A program made the position numbers and the translations under genes. A stretch of 64,000 nt of DNA from Promethearchaeota archaeon (GTDB taxonomy: Archaea; Asgardarchaeota; Lokiarchaeia; Sigyniarchaeales; SOKP01). Of the stretch, positions 47,579-57,429 are shown in pieces; the first letter of the stretch is position 1; every line of letters starts with the position of its first letter. The stretch is from NCBI GenBank assembly GCA_016840085.1, contig JAEOTA010000081.1, forward strand, positions 62,001 to 126,000. The letters run 5' to 3'. The notes under the pieces are model-generated. The model did not search any database, was not told the DNA's origin, and worked only from the letters and a program-made list of their open reading frames with translations.

Positions 47579-47814
47579 ATGTAAACAATTTATAATATAA
47601 GAAAAGTATTTAAAAAGTTTAATTATATAAAAGCATAATTTTCTTATAAAAATTACAAATTTATTATTAATTAACTTTATTTTAGTGAACAGATTTTAAT
47701 TTTAAATGGTATCATTGGAAAAGATTTAGGGGATTATTAAAGCATATCTTAACTCTTATATTAATGAGAAAAGTTGACTTTTGAATAGAAAAATATTGCA
47801 AATAAAATTAAACG

Positions 47815-47824
47815 ATTATATATA
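47815..47824 (+). promoter_or_regulatory. TATA-like promoter box of the TagB/TagF-like gene
   Basis: ATTATATATA lies about 43 nt upstream of the ATG at 47867. Assigned by sequence and spacing only. Confidence 0.35.
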
Positions 47825-47866
47825 GATGTTTAAAAAAACAATTAAATAATGTATTTATTCAATTAG

Positions 47867-49084
47867 ATGTTTAGGTTGTTGAAAAAGATTAAATATTTCT
47901 TGAATTTTTTATTAGATTTTATTTCTAAAAAATTAGATATGGATATTGGACATTTAATAACATATTTCTTATCAACTTTATATAGCAATAATCAAGTTAA
48001 AAATAAGTTATTAATTTTTGGAAGTACTAATGGAAAACAATTTCTAGGTAATAGTAAAGATCTCTTTCTTTATCTTACCAAGCATTCAAATTATCATTGT
48101 GTTTGGATAACTGCCTCCAAACAAGTATTTGAAAATTTGAAAAAACAAAATTATAACGTTGTTTTAAATCGAGATTGGTTTAGGGCAATCAAAATTTTAA
48201 AAATGGCAAATTATATTTTTATCACGCACGGTTTTGGAGATATCGCATGGATTAAATTTTCACCAAAAACAAAATTCATTCATTTAGAGCACGGAACCGC
48301 ATTAAAAAAACAAGGATTTGATTTTCTAGAAAAGAAATACAATATATTTCAAAAAATCCTATTTGAAAAATTAGCTAAGAGGATAGATTATATGATTGTT
48401 CCATCAGAAGAAGCAAAAAAATTAAAAATGTCGTGTTATCATTTACCTTCTAATAAGTTTATTATAAGTGGTTATCCTAGAAACGATATCCTTATAAATT
48501 ATACAAAAAATTTGCAGGAAACTATTAAAGAGAAATTAAATCTTAAAAAAGATCATGAAATTTTGTTATATGCGCCAACATATAGAAGAGAATATGAATA
48601 TGAAAGTTCTATAAACAAAATTTTCCTTGAAAAATTAGATCAGTTTTTAATAAAGGAAAAAAAGATTTTCTTATATAAACCTCATCCTTTTTCAGAAAAA
48701 ATAGAAACAGAGATTTATAAAAATATTATATCTATTTCACCTAAGATAAACATCTCGGACTTATTAATAATTACAGATCTATTAATCACCGATTATTCTG
48801 GTGTTTTTTTTGATTATCTCCTTACTTTACGACCAATCGTGTTTTTTAGCTACGATTTAGACATATATAAAGACGCTCGAAATTTTTATTATGATTATGA
48901 ATCTTTTGTTCCTGGACCAATAGCCAAAACTGGAGATGAATTAATATTAATATTAAAAAATATTAACGATTGGAACAAAAAGTATGAGAAAAAGAGAAAA
49001 ATAATTCATAATAGGTTTAACAAATATTCCGATGGAAACTCAAGGCAGAGAATCATCAAATTTTTAGATTTAAAATTAAATTAA
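47867..49084 (+). CDS. CDP-glycerol:glycerophosphotransferase family protein (TagB/TagF-like)
   Basis: This 405-residue protein begins with a basic amphipathic segment. A GT-B fold follows with YIFITHGFGDIAW, FIHLEHGTALKKQ (the His-Gly-T motif), LLYAPTYRREYEYE, YKPHPF and LLITDYSGVFFDYLL. These motifs mark the teichoic-acid glycerophosphotransferases, which transfer glycerol- or ribitol-phosphate from a CDP-alcohol to a membrane-bound glycan. Its presence in an archaeon with CDP-alcohol and phosphonate genes points to a phosphodiester- or phosphonodiester-containing surface glycan (inference). Gene order gives no co-transcribed partner. Confidence 0.86.
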   Translation: MFRLLKKIKYFLNFLLDFISKKLDMDIGHLITYFLSTLYSNNQVKNKLLIFGSTNGKQFLGNSKDLFLYLTKHSNYHCVWITASKQVFENLKKQNYNVVLNRDWFRAIKILKMANYIFITHGFGDIAWIKFSPKTKFIHLEHGTALKKQGFDFLEKKYNIFQKILFEKLAKRIDYMIVPSEEAKKLKMSCYHLPSNKFIISGYPRNDILINYTKNLQETIKEKLNLKKDHEILLYAPTYRREYEYESSINKIFLEKLDQFLIKEKKIFLYKPHPFSEKIETEIYKNIISISPKINISDLLIITDLLITDYSGVFFDYLLTLRPIVFFSYDLDIYKDARNFYYDYESFVPGPIAKTGDELILILKNINDWNKKYEKKRKIIHNRFNKYSDGNSRQRIIKFLDLKLN

Positions 49085-49110
49085 GTCCTTAATTCTAAGA
49101 CATTACTAAT

Positions 49111-50247
49111 TCAATTAAAAATTACATTCAAGACTTTATTCTCAAAATCTTTTGCTATTCTTTCATAAGATTGATTTTCTTCCAACCATTTCCTCCCATT
49201 AAGACCCATTTTTTCGGCTTTTTCTGATGTCTGGAATAATTTAATCATCGATTTAGCAAAAGATTCTGCATTAAAATCAACAAGCAATCCTCCTTTACTA
49301 TTCTTGATTGTCTTTACGTGTGGAGGGATTTCCTTATTTGCTATAACAGGTCTAGAACAACTCATATACTCAAATAATTTTAACGGTGAACTTACTTGGT
49401 ATTGATAGTAAGGAGGAATAGGGCATAAAGCTATATGAGATTTAGAAACATATTTATGAACATTTTCGTAAGGCACCAAACCTGTAAATATTATATTTTT
49501 TTCTAAATCATACATTCTTGTTAAATTTCTAAGATTATTTAAATCGTTACCCTTTCCAACCATAAAAAGCTGAGCATCTTTATATTTTTCACATACTATT
49601 TTCATTGCTTTTATTAATATATCTAATTTTCTAATTTTTGCCAGCGTTCCCATATAAATAAATTTAGGATTCTTAAAGGATTGTGGATATTTTGAAGGCT
49701 GAAATAAATCTACATTTGCTCCGTTTTCAAATATATAAATTTTCTTTTTATCAATTTTATTAGAGATAAGATATTTTCCCATCCATTCGCTAGGTGGCAA
49801 AATAAGATCTGCTTTTTTCATAAATTTCATTAATACTATTTCTTTAATACTACCTCCAATACTTATCGGATTATGCCATTTCCGATTAAATTCTGCAAAA
49901 TATTTTATAGGATTTATGAATTGAAAAAATAAAGGTATATTAAACTTTTTTTTTATTAAAATACCAATCAAGAGAAGTGAGAGCGCATCTCTTGAAAAAA
50001 CTAAGTCAAATTTTTCAGAATTAACAACTTGAAATAGTTTTTTTACATATTTTTTAAATATAGGTACGTTATAAAATTCGATGTTTTCCCAAAAGAAATG
50101 ACTTTTTTCAGATTCGATACGTACAAATGCAACTATCTTATGTTTTTTGGACAAATACTTGCCAAAAACTTCAGCCAGTTGAGTTCTTAAGGGTATTGAT
50201 TGGTTAGGGTAATAAGTTAGTATTAAAATTTTTAGTTTTCTTTTCAT
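49111..50247 (-). CDS. GT4-like glycosyltransferase
   Basis: This 378-residue GT-B enzyme starts KILILTYYPNQSIPLRTQLA. The donor half has YMGTLAKIRKLDILIKAM and MVGKGNDL, and SSPLKLFEYMSCSRPVIA in place of the usual E-x7-E run, as in the subset of GT4 proteins with the 'KLFEYM' form. It should be cytoplasmic or membrane-associated. It converges with the TagB/TagF-like gene (26-nt gap). The sugar is unknown. Confidence 0.88.
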   Translation of the reverse strand: MKRKLKILILTYYPNQSIPLRTQLAEVFGKYLSKKHKIVAFVRIESEKSHFFWENIEFYNVPIFKKYVKKLFQVVNSEKFDLVFSRDALSLLLIGILIKKKFNIPLFFQFINPIKYFAEFNRKWHNPISIGGSIKEIVLMKFMKKADLILPPSEWMGKYLISNKIDKKKIYIFENGANVDLFQPSKYPQSFKNPKFIYMGTLAKIRKLDILIKAMKIVCEKYKDAQLFMVGKGNDLNNLRNLTRMYDLEKNIIFTGLVPYENVHKYVSKSHIALCPIPPYYQYQVSSPLKLFEYMSCSRPVIANKEIPPHVKTIKNSKGGLLVDFNAESFAKSMIKLFQTSEKAEKMGLNGRKWLEENQSYERIAKDFENKVLNVIFN

Positions 50248-50454
50248 ATGAGCTTTTAAATATAAAATATAATTTTAAATTAATTTATTTATATTAATAA
50301 AAAGCTAAATTAATGGGCTTAAATGGAAGAAAATGAGTCAAGCAAAATCGAACATACGAAAAATTAGCTTTAGCTTTAGAAAAAAAAATTTTAAGAGAAT
50401 TTTTTCATTGATCCAATTTTTTTAAGATGTAGTAATTAACATATTATTTCTAAT

Positions 50455-51657
50455 TTATGGAATATACCCTTTTTTACTTTTAATATTATAGTATATCTTT
50501 TTGATAGTATTAGCTACATTAATCCAATCAAATCTTTTTACTAATTCTAATGAATTTTTAACAAGTTCTTTACCCCATTCTTTATCATTAAATAGTTTTT
50601 TAAGTAATTCAGCAATTTCTTCATGATTTCCTACTGAAACCAATAAATTTTTATCAAGGATCTCTCTTACTTCTCCAACATCGGTGGCAATGCAGGGTAC
50701 TCCAGAAGCAATAGATTCTAATACTACTGTTGGGAATCCTTCTATATGAGATGTTAATGCACATAAATCAGATATTGCATAAAAATTTTCAACCTTTTTC
50801 TTTTTACCAAGTAAAAAAACATTACTTTTTAAGTTAAGTTCTCTTATTTCGTTTTTCAATAAGTTGCTGTATAATCCATCTCCGATATATAGCAATTTGA
50901 TTTTCTTTCTTTCATTTTCATTTAGGTGAGCTAAAAATGAGTTTAAACCATGTAAAAAATCAATCATTCCTTTAACTTTTTGTAGAAAAACCATATAGCC
51001 AATGTAAATTATTACAAAATCATCAACATTAATTATTTTAGAGAGCCCTAATTCTTTTATTATTCTGCTTTTCTCCTTATTATTTCTAACATGAAAGAAT
51101 TTACCTAGTTCAATTCCGTTAGGAATCCATATTAATTTTTTTGTATCTGCATTATTTTTCTCAAAATATAATCTCATTTTTCTGCTTATTATAATGTGAT
51201 AAATAGACCTCCGATTAATTGATCTTAGTTCTAATAAGTAATCTAATTTATATGGTGAATCAAGTCCATGTTGAGTATAAATAAATGGAATTTTAAAAAG
51301 ATAATTAAATAACAGAGCAATAAATCCAGTAATTGAAGGATTATCACAATGAATTAAGTCAATTCTATATTTACGATGTAATTTTAAAATTTTTTTAAGA
51401 GAAAAAATTATAAACATCAAAACAAATTTAATTTTTTTAGATATTGAATCATTTTTAGTAGGAACAGTTGTTGGTAAATAATATATAGTAAAATAACGAT
51501 TAATAATTTCTTTCTTCTTATATATTTGTTCAGACCGACTTGATATATTAAATATACGAAAATCCTTTCCTGAAACATATTTAGATAACATAAAAGCATA
51601 AATGGCAGGTCCTCCGCTATCAGGATAAATTCTTGTTGTTATTCTAACTATATTCAT
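50455..51657 (-). CDS. GT4 family glycosyltransferase (family A of three in the island)
   Basis: This 400-residue GT-B enzyme opens MNIVRITTRIYPDSGGPAIY, with a Gly-rich acceptor loop. The donor domain has IIYIGYMVFLQKVKGMIDFLHG, LLYIGDGLYSN and SHIEGFPTVVLESIASGVP (E-x7-E). It is closely similar to the gene at 55739 and to the fragment at 59879; all three share GY-M-F-QK--GMIDFLHG, so they arose by duplication. It is probably transcribed alone. The sugar is unknown. Confidence 0.9.
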   Translation of the reverse strand: MNIVRITTRIYPDSGGPAIYAFMLSKYVSGKDFRIFNISSRSEQIYKKKEIINRYFTIYYLPTTVPTKNDSISKKIKFVLMFIIFSLKKILKLHRKYRIDLIHCDNPSITGFIALLFNYLFKIPFIYTQHGLDSPYKLDYLLELRSINRRSIYHIIISRKMRLYFEKNNADTKKLIWIPNGIELGKFFHVRNNKEKSRIIKELGLSKIINVDDFVIIYIGYMVFLQKVKGMIDFLHGLNSFLAHLNENERKKIKLLYIGDGLYSNLLKNEIRELNLKSNVFLLGKKKKVENFYAISDLCALTSHIEGFPTVVLESIASGVPCIATDVGEVREILDKNLLVSVGNHEEIAELLKKLFNDKEWGKELVKNSLELVKRFDWINVANTIKKIYYNIKSKKGYIP

Positions 51658-51842
51658 AAGATTTTCAATGTAATATTTATTGTATTATATTGAAATAAAT
51701 AAAATTGTTATTTTATTATTTCTAAAAATTACTTAACAATTAAATTATTTTTTTACCCATTTAATTTTTCTTAAATAGAAAAAAAAATAATGATTAGGTA
51801 ATTATAATATTCTATCTTGATAGATCAATTATTTTGATATAA

Positions 51843-53018
51843 ATGAATATTTTAATAATTTCACATTTTTTTCCTCCTCATAAAGGAGGAGTTGAAACTG
51901 CCTCATATAATACAGCAAAAAAATTGGCAAACCTTGGACATAATGTAGTAGTTCTAACAAGTAAATGTGAAAAATCATCTCCAAAATACCAGAAAATGGA
52001 TGGATTTTATGTATATAGATTCAGGTCTTTTTATCCTCCTGAAGTTAGGGGGATTCCTCAAACTTCAAGTTTTGGAATTATGCCAAAAGCAATTTTCAAA
52101 TTACCCAAAATTATAAAAAAACATCAAATTCAATTAATTCATGCAGAAGGACGCTTATTTCCAATTACTTTTACTACTGCTTTATTTAATAAACTGATAT
52201 ATAAAAGACCAATCTATCTAACTATTCAAGGCAGGTTAGAGATTGGTTTTTCTGGCTTAATAGAAAATTTATTTGATAAAATAATTACAAAAAATCTTTA
52301 TCAAAAATTTAAGAAAATCATATGTGTGAGTGAATCTCTCAAGAAAAGACTTATAACCTTTAAAATTAAACCAGAAAAATTGATTGTGATTCCAAATGGA
52401 GTAGATCTAACTGTTTTTTCCAGAAATAAAACCTCAAAATATCTTGATCAATATCTTAAAGATAAAAAAAATTTCAAAAAAATAGTCTTTGTAGGTAGAT
52501 TAGATACTCAAAAAGGTGTAGAATACTTAATTAAAGCTATACCATATGTAATAAAAGAAGTTAAGAAAGTTCATTTCTTTATTTTAGGTAATGGAAATCT
52601 AGAAGCTCAATTGAAAAAATTAGCTAAATCTTTGAAAATATCATCGCATTTGACATTTCTAAATATGATTCCCTTAGAAAAAATGCCGGATTTCTATTCT
52701 TCAGCAGATATTTTTTGTCTACCTTCGATTCATGAAGGATTTCCTCTAAGTATAGCTGAAGCTTTATCAATCGGATTAATTATCGTTGCATCCTCAACTG
52801 AAGGTATACCTGAAGCTATAATTGAAGGAAAAAATGGATTTTTAGTTAAACCCAAAAATGTAGATTTACTAAGTAAAAAACTAATTAAAGCTTTAATGCT
52901 TTCAAATGAAGAAATCATAGAAATTGAAAATAATAATGTTAAATTAGCGAACGATAAATATTCATGGGATAAAATTACGCAACAAATTTTGGAAGTTTAT
53001 AGAGAGAGTTTGAAATAA
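51843..53018 (+). CDS. GT4 family glycosyltransferase
   Basis: This 391-residue GT-B enzyme has a textbook start, MNILIISHFFPPHKGGVETA. The donor domain has VFVGRLDTQKGVEYLIKAI, FILGNGNLEAQL and SIHEGFPLSIAEALSIGL with the E-x7-E pair. It is the most canonical GT4 of the island. It is divergent from the 50455 gene and 229 nt upstream of the GT2 gene on the same strand. The sugar is unknown. Confidence 0.91.
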   Translation: MNILIISHFFPPHKGGVETASYNTAKKLANLGHNVVVLTSKCEKSSPKYQKMDGFYVYRFRSFYPPEVRGIPQTSSFGIMPKAIFKLPKIIKKHQIQLIHAEGRLFPITFTTALFNKLIYKRPIYLTIQGRLEIGFSGLIENLFDKIITKNLYQKFKKIICVSESLKKRLITFKIKPEKLIVIPNGVDLTVFSRNKTSKYLDQYLKDKKNFKKIVFVGRLDTQKGVEYLIKAIPYVIKEVKKVHFFILGNGNLEAQLKKLAKSLKISSHLTFLNMIPLEKMPDFYSSADIFCLPSIHEGFPLSIAEALSIGLIIVASSTEGIPEAIIEGKNGFLVKPKNVDLLSKKLIKALMLSNEEIIEIENNNVKLANDKYSWDKITQQILEVYRESLK

Positions 53019-53247
53019 TATAATTATTGTCCTTTAATAATTGATTTTGGAATGGATCTTAATAAATCAATTCATTATTTCTTTTAAGCAATAGTTGAAC
53101 AAAATTGAAGCATATGCGATTAAATGGTTAATTAATCAAATAGATTTTTATTGAATAATAACCATAATTGTATTAAGAATATTATTAAAAAAATGAAAGA
53201 TTTTTAATAAATTTACTTAGGAGAAATTTAAACGAGGATTTAGCCGA

Positions 53248-54090
53248 TTGAAGACAATTAGCTCTGACATAGTTATTGATTCCATTTTTAAAAAAAAGGC
53301 ACAAGATAATTTAGAATCTTATTATCAATTTAAAGAATTATTTGAAGAAGTTAAAATTGATAATACTTATGAAGAACAAGTTCTAATTTCCATAATTATA
53401 CCTGTGTATAATGAAGAAAAAACAATAAAATTTATCTTAGAAAAATTACCAAAAAATAATAAAATTGAAGTTATTGTTATTGATGATAATTCTAACGATA
53501 ACAGTTTAAAAGAGATTAAAAAAGCTAAATTTAAGTCTCAATTAAAGATAATAAAGCATAGTAGAAATAGAGGTTATGGAGGAGCTCTTCTCTCCGGCAT
53601 TAAAAAAACAAAAGGTAAAATAATAGTTACAATGGATTCTGATGGACAACATCGTCCAGAAGATCTCTCTAATTTAATAAGTCCAATATTAAACCAAGAA
53701 GCAGATATTGTAATTGGTTCCAGATATAAAGGCTCCTATGATTATAAATTACCAATATCAACAAGATTAGGAGAAGCTTGTTTGGAAAAATTAATTCAGA
53801 TATTCTTTAATCGAAAAATAAGTAATAATCAGAGTGGATTTCGAGCGTTCAATAGAAAAACTTTAGATCTTTTTGAAAATATTAAATATTTAGGTTATGC
53901 CTTTGCTACCGAAATAATTCTTAAAGCGTCATTAAATGGCTTCAGAATTAAAGAAATACCCATTAAGATATTAAAACGAGAATATGGCGTTTCTAAAATT
54001 ATTTTAAGTAAATTATTCTTATCGATTATATCATGTTTATTCATATATTTTCTTAAAAAGATAAAAAAGATATTCTCAAAAACAGTATAA
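53248..54090 (+). CDS. GT2 glycosyltransferase, dolichyl-phosphate-sugar synthase-like
   Basis: This 280-residue GT-A enzyme has IIIPVYNEEKTIKFIL, VIDDNSNDNS, NRGYGGALLSG, MDSDGQHRPEDL and RYKGSYDYKLP. A single hydrophobic stretch near the C-terminus (FLSIISCLFIYFL) could anchor it. It resembles DPM-type synthases and should prime a lipid-phosphate sugar for the GT-C enzymes (inference). The start is TTG, with a weak GAGG further upstream than usual. It is more distant from the 33123/37755 pair than those are from each other. Confidence 0.88.
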   Translation: MKTISSDIVIDSIFKKKAQDNLESYYQFKELFEEVKIDNTYEEQVLISIIIPVYNEEKTIKFILEKLPKNNKIEVIVIDDNSNDNSLKEIKKAKFKSQLKIIKHSRNRGYGGALLSGIKKTKGKIIVTMDSDGQHRPEDLSNLISPILNQEADIVIGSRYKGSYDYKLPISTRLGEACLEKLIQIFFNRKISNNQSGFRAFNRKTLDLFENIKYLGYAFATEIILKASLNGFRIKEIPIKILKREYGVSKIILSKLFLSIISCLFIYFLKKIKKIFSKTV

Positions 54091-54139
54091 CAAAAAAATT
54101 GTATTAGCTTTGATTAAATAAATGAATTTCTTTTTATTA

Positions 54140-55288
54140 TTAAGAATAAAGCTTTAGAAGTTTTTTATAGATATTATATACTTTATCTGTTACGACTTCC
54201 CAGGAATATTCTTTTTCGATTAATCTTCTTCCATTCCTGCCAAAATCTTCTAATTTATGTTTATCATTTACTAATTCCAAGATTAGGTCAACAGCGCTTT
54301 TATAATTTGCTATATCATATAAATACCCATTTTCATTATGAGAAATGATACCAGAGATTCCTCCTACATCTGAAGACACGACAGGTGTTTGACATGCTAA
54401 ACTCTCATGTATAACATTTGGAATACCTTCAAACCGAGATGTAACCAGCAATAATTTACTCATATTATAAATATCTTGAATATTTTCATATGGATAATAT
54501 GAGTAATGTTTTAGGGGGAGTTTTTTCTTGGCATCTAATACGAGCTTTTCTAATTCTCCTTTACCTATTATTAGAAATTTTAAGTTTTTATTTTTCTTAT
54601 AGAGCTCTTTAATTATATCAATATATATATCAATACCCTTAATATGCGATAATCTAGTTGCCAATAATGTAATATATTCTCTTTTAATATTATTATTCCG
54701 TTTGAATTTGTTGACATCTACACCATCTGGAATATAAAAGCTTTTCTCTTCTTTGATCTTATAGCGTTTTCTTAATGTATATAAGTCACTTTCTGCACCA
54801 GATATAATTATATCTGCTAATTTAAAAGTATATTTGCCAATGGTTCTATCAAATAATTTTTCTTTGAAAATTAGTTGAAGGTTTTCATAAATATTTAAGT
54901 CTAGACAATAAGGTGTCTGAATACCTCCATGTGTATGTATTATGAATGGAAAATTCTTAATTTTTTTTAATAGGGCACATTGGAGAGTAGAGAAAAAATA
55001 ATATCCATGAGCATGAATTATATCATACTCTTCATAATGGTCTTTTATAAAAGGTAAAATGTAGATTAACGGGTTTTTACCCAAAAGAAAAGAATAGCAT
55101 TTATTATAAATAATCCTAATATTTTCATCAAGATACTCAATTTTTTTATATTTTCCCGTTAAATCAGAGGTTAATATATCACATTTAACATTTTTCTTTT
55201 TGGATAAGTTAATAGAAATATTTTTGCAATAGAACGGTAAACCTCCGATATAATCTGGGGGAAAGGGAACGACCCTTAATATTTTCAT
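54140..55288 (-). CDS. GT4 family glycosyltransferase
   Basis: This 382-residue GT-B enzyme starts MKILRVVPFPPDYIGGLPFY. The acceptor half has IIHAHGYYFFSTLQCALL. The donor half has TLLATRLSHIKGIDIYIDII, LIIGKGELEKL and SRFEGIPNVIHESLACQTP (E-x7-E). It is of normal length and has no membrane helices. Its start faces a 450-nt spacer that contains the tail of another, broken glycosyltransferase gene. The sugar is unknown. Confidence 0.9.
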   Translation of the reverse strand: MKILRVVPFPPDYIGGLPFYCKNISINLSKKKNVKCDILTSDLTGKYKKIEYLDENIRIIYNKCYSFLLGKNPLIYILPFIKDHYEEYDIIHAHGYYFFSTLQCALLKKIKNFPFIIHTHGGIQTPYCLDLNIYENLQLIFKEKLFDRTIGKYTFKLADIIISGAESDLYTLRKRYKIKEEKSFYIPDGVDVNKFKRNNNIKREYITLLATRLSHIKGIDIYIDIIKELYKKNKNLKFLIIGKGELEKLVLDAKKKLPLKHYSYYPYENIQDIYNMSKLLLVTSRFEGIPNVIHESLACQTPVVSSDVGGISGIISHNENGYLYDIANYKSAVDLILELVNDKHKLEDFGRNGRRLIEKEYSWEVVTDKVYNIYKKLLKLYS

Positions 55289-55417
55289 ATTATTGAATTT
55301 TTAGGTTTCAATTAATAATATAGAAATTTAATATTATACCTTTTAACTTAAAATTAATTATAAGTCTTTTTAGTATATACTATATTGAAGAAAATATCAA
55401 TTTTTAGATTTGTTATT

Positions 55418-55540
55418 TTAAGATCCATTTAACTCTATAAAAGATTCAATTAATTGTTCCCATTTTTTTATTATTCTTTCCATACTAAAGAATTTTACTT
55501 TTTGTAATTTAGAATTAATTAAAAAATTAGAAGTACTCAT
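55418..55540 (-). pseudogene. C-terminal fragment of a GT4 glycosyltransferase
   Basis: A 40-codon minus-strand frame contains NSKLQKVKFFSMERIIKKWE and then QLIESF. This is the helical end typical of GT4 proteins; compare LKRAEFFNIERI and NLLESF at the end of the 60452 gene. The catalytic part is missing. The rest of the 55289-55738 spacer holds nothing I can assign. Confidence 0.55.
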
Positions 55541-55738
55541 ATATCAAAAACTTCTTTAGAGGAAGTTCTTAAGAATACTTATTATTGGTATATTAAGATG
55601 CTCTGATTTAGTGACATATTAATATACATTTATAAAATATTTTTTCATAATGCTCAACTTAATTATATTGAAAAACAAACTTAAGAATAAAAAAGAGAAG
55701 CTGTATCAATAAATCCAAAAAAAAAAGAGAAAATAAAA

Positions 55739-56929
55739 ATGAACATTTTACGAATTAGTACTAGAATTTATCCTGATGTCGGAGGACCAGCAAAACAAGT
55801 GAGAATTTTATCTGAATTTCTTTCAAATAATAACTTTTCATCATTTAATATTACATGTTTACCTAAAAATAAATATAATATTAAAAAAGAGAAAATTAAC
55901 AATAATTTTATAATTTATTATTTACCTCTTCATGCTCCTGGAATTAATCTAAGTGTTTTTAGATATTTAGGTTTTTTTATTAAATATCTTATTTATGGAC
56001 TCTTTAAATCTATTAAAATACATAGAAAATATCGTGTAGACATCATTCATGCTCATACTCCACCACCTACTGGTTTTATCGCTTATATTATGTCCAAAAT
56101 TTTTAGAATTCCATATTTTTATACAATCCATGGTTTAGATTATCCTCTTTTTAATCTTGATATAAAAACAGTTGTAAAAAATTCTAAAAAGACATTTACT
56201 ATAACTAGAAAAATTGAAAATTATTTAAAATACAATTTTAAATTAAATAATATTAATTGGTTTTATAATGGAATAGAAACATCAAAATATTTTCATATAA
56301 ATACCATAGAACAAAAAGAGCATATTATAGAACAGTTAAAACTTAATTCTATAATAAAAAGAAATGATTTTATTATCATATATATAGGTTATATGATTTT
56401 TCAACAAAAAGTTAAAGGAATGATTGATTTTCTACATGGTTTTAACTTATTTTTAAAAGATCTAGATGAAAATGAAAGAAGAAGAATTAAATTATTATAT
56501 ATAGGAGAGGGAAAGTACTCTTCTAATTTGGAAAGAAAAATAAGTGAGTTTAATTTAAAAAATAATACTTTTATTTTAGGAAAAAGAAAAGAGATAAAGG
56601 AAATATTAGCTATTACGGATTTATTAGCCTTAACATCCTATATAGAAGGATTTCCAAATGTTATATTGGAAGCAATGGCATCAAAAGTTCCTTGTTTGGG
56701 AACTAATGTAGGGGAAATCAAATTTATAATAGGGGAAACTGGTTATATTGTTGAACCGGGTGATATTAAAAATATTAAAAATATATTACAAAAATATATT
56801 AACTCTTTAAACTTAAATCAGTATGAATTAATGAATAAAGCATTATTTAGAGTAAGAAAACTCTTCGATATAAAAATTATTGGAAAGAAGTTGTTGAATG
56901 AGTATATAAAATTAAAAATGAATGTTTAA
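55739..56929 (+). CDS. GT4 family glycosyltransferase (family A, parent of the 59879 duplicate)
   Basis: This 396-residue GT-B enzyme starts MNILRISTRIYPDVGGPAKQ, nearly matching the 50455 gene. The donor half has IIYIGYMIFQQKVKGMIDFL, LLYIGEGKYSS and SYIEGFPNVILEAMASKVP (E-x7-E). Its C-terminal half is repeated at 59879-60416 with only scattered differences, mainly up to residue ~345. An A-rich tract lies just upstream of the ATG. The region downstream holds the decayed transposase. The sugar is unknown. Confidence 0.9.
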   Translation: MNILRISTRIYPDVGGPAKQVRILSEFLSNNNFSSFNITCLPKNKYNIKKEKINNNFIIYYLPLHAPGINLSVFRYLGFFIKYLIYGLFKSIKIHRKYRVDIIHAHTPPPTGFIAYIMSKIFRIPYFYTIHGLDYPLFNLDIKTVVKNSKKTFTITRKIENYLKYNFKLNNINWFYNGIETSKYFHINTIEQKEHIIEQLKLNSIIKRNDFIIIYIGYMIFQQKVKGMIDFLHGFNLFLKDLDENERRRIKLLYIGEGKYSSNLERKISEFNLKNNTFILGKRKEIKEILAITDLLALTSYIEGFPNVILEAMASKVPCLGTNVGEIKFIIGETGYIVEPGDIKNIKNILQKYINSLNLNQYELMNKALFRVRKLFDIKIIGKKLLNEYIKLKMNV

Positions 56930-56973
56930 AATAAATTTTAAAAAAATTGCTTTACCAAAAACAACAAAAAAGT

Positions 56974-57387
56974 TTTAAAAGATATATTAGCGGCTATTTT
57001 CTTATTGACGACGAACGCATTCATTCAATCGCCGAATGTTAAAAAAATAAATTTTATAAAAATCGAAAAGAGTACGGAGGTCGTTGGCGGTAAGAAATTT
57101 CTTATCGAGAATGCAATCCCTTTATAATCTAATCAACCAGCGCCGACCCGAACGTGAGGAACTTCTACTTTATTATTAGCCTGTTGCTTTACAACTTCTG
57201 GATAATTATGACTTTATTTCTTCACAAAAAGAGGTATTGGTTACCAAAAGAGCCAAAAGGGTATTTTAAAGAAAACTTCAAGATTATTTTGTTGATAGTA
57301 TTACAATATTTCATGAGCAGTACCCAACCCATCTCAAAATTTTGTCGAACTAAACAATTATTAAGAAAAAGGTATATTTTTATTTAG
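56974..57387 (+). pseudogene. Decayed DDE transposase (IS4-like C-terminus)
   Basis: The track lists only the last part (57154, GTG) as a 77-residue ORF. Reading the same frame upstream gives KNKFYKNRKEYGGRWR, EISYRECNPFII and VRNFYFIISLLLYNFWIIM. This is the 'Y..RW.IE.SYR...' catalytic-Glu block and hydrophobic tail of IS4/ISH-type transposases. In-frame TAA codons at 57040, 57091 and 57130 break it. No terminal inverted repeats were found by eye, and the N-terminal half with the two catalytic Asp is missing. The base composition here is less AT-rich than the neighbours, which fits a foreign origin. Confidence 0.72.
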
Positions 57388-57429
57388 TCCAATACTGACT
57401 AACTAATAAAAAATTTAGAAACTGATAAT

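Noticed and set aside
57154-57387. 77-residue hydrophobic ORF as an independent membrane protein
   Set aside because: The same frame read upstream through three TAA codons is a transposase C-terminus, so this is its surviving tail.
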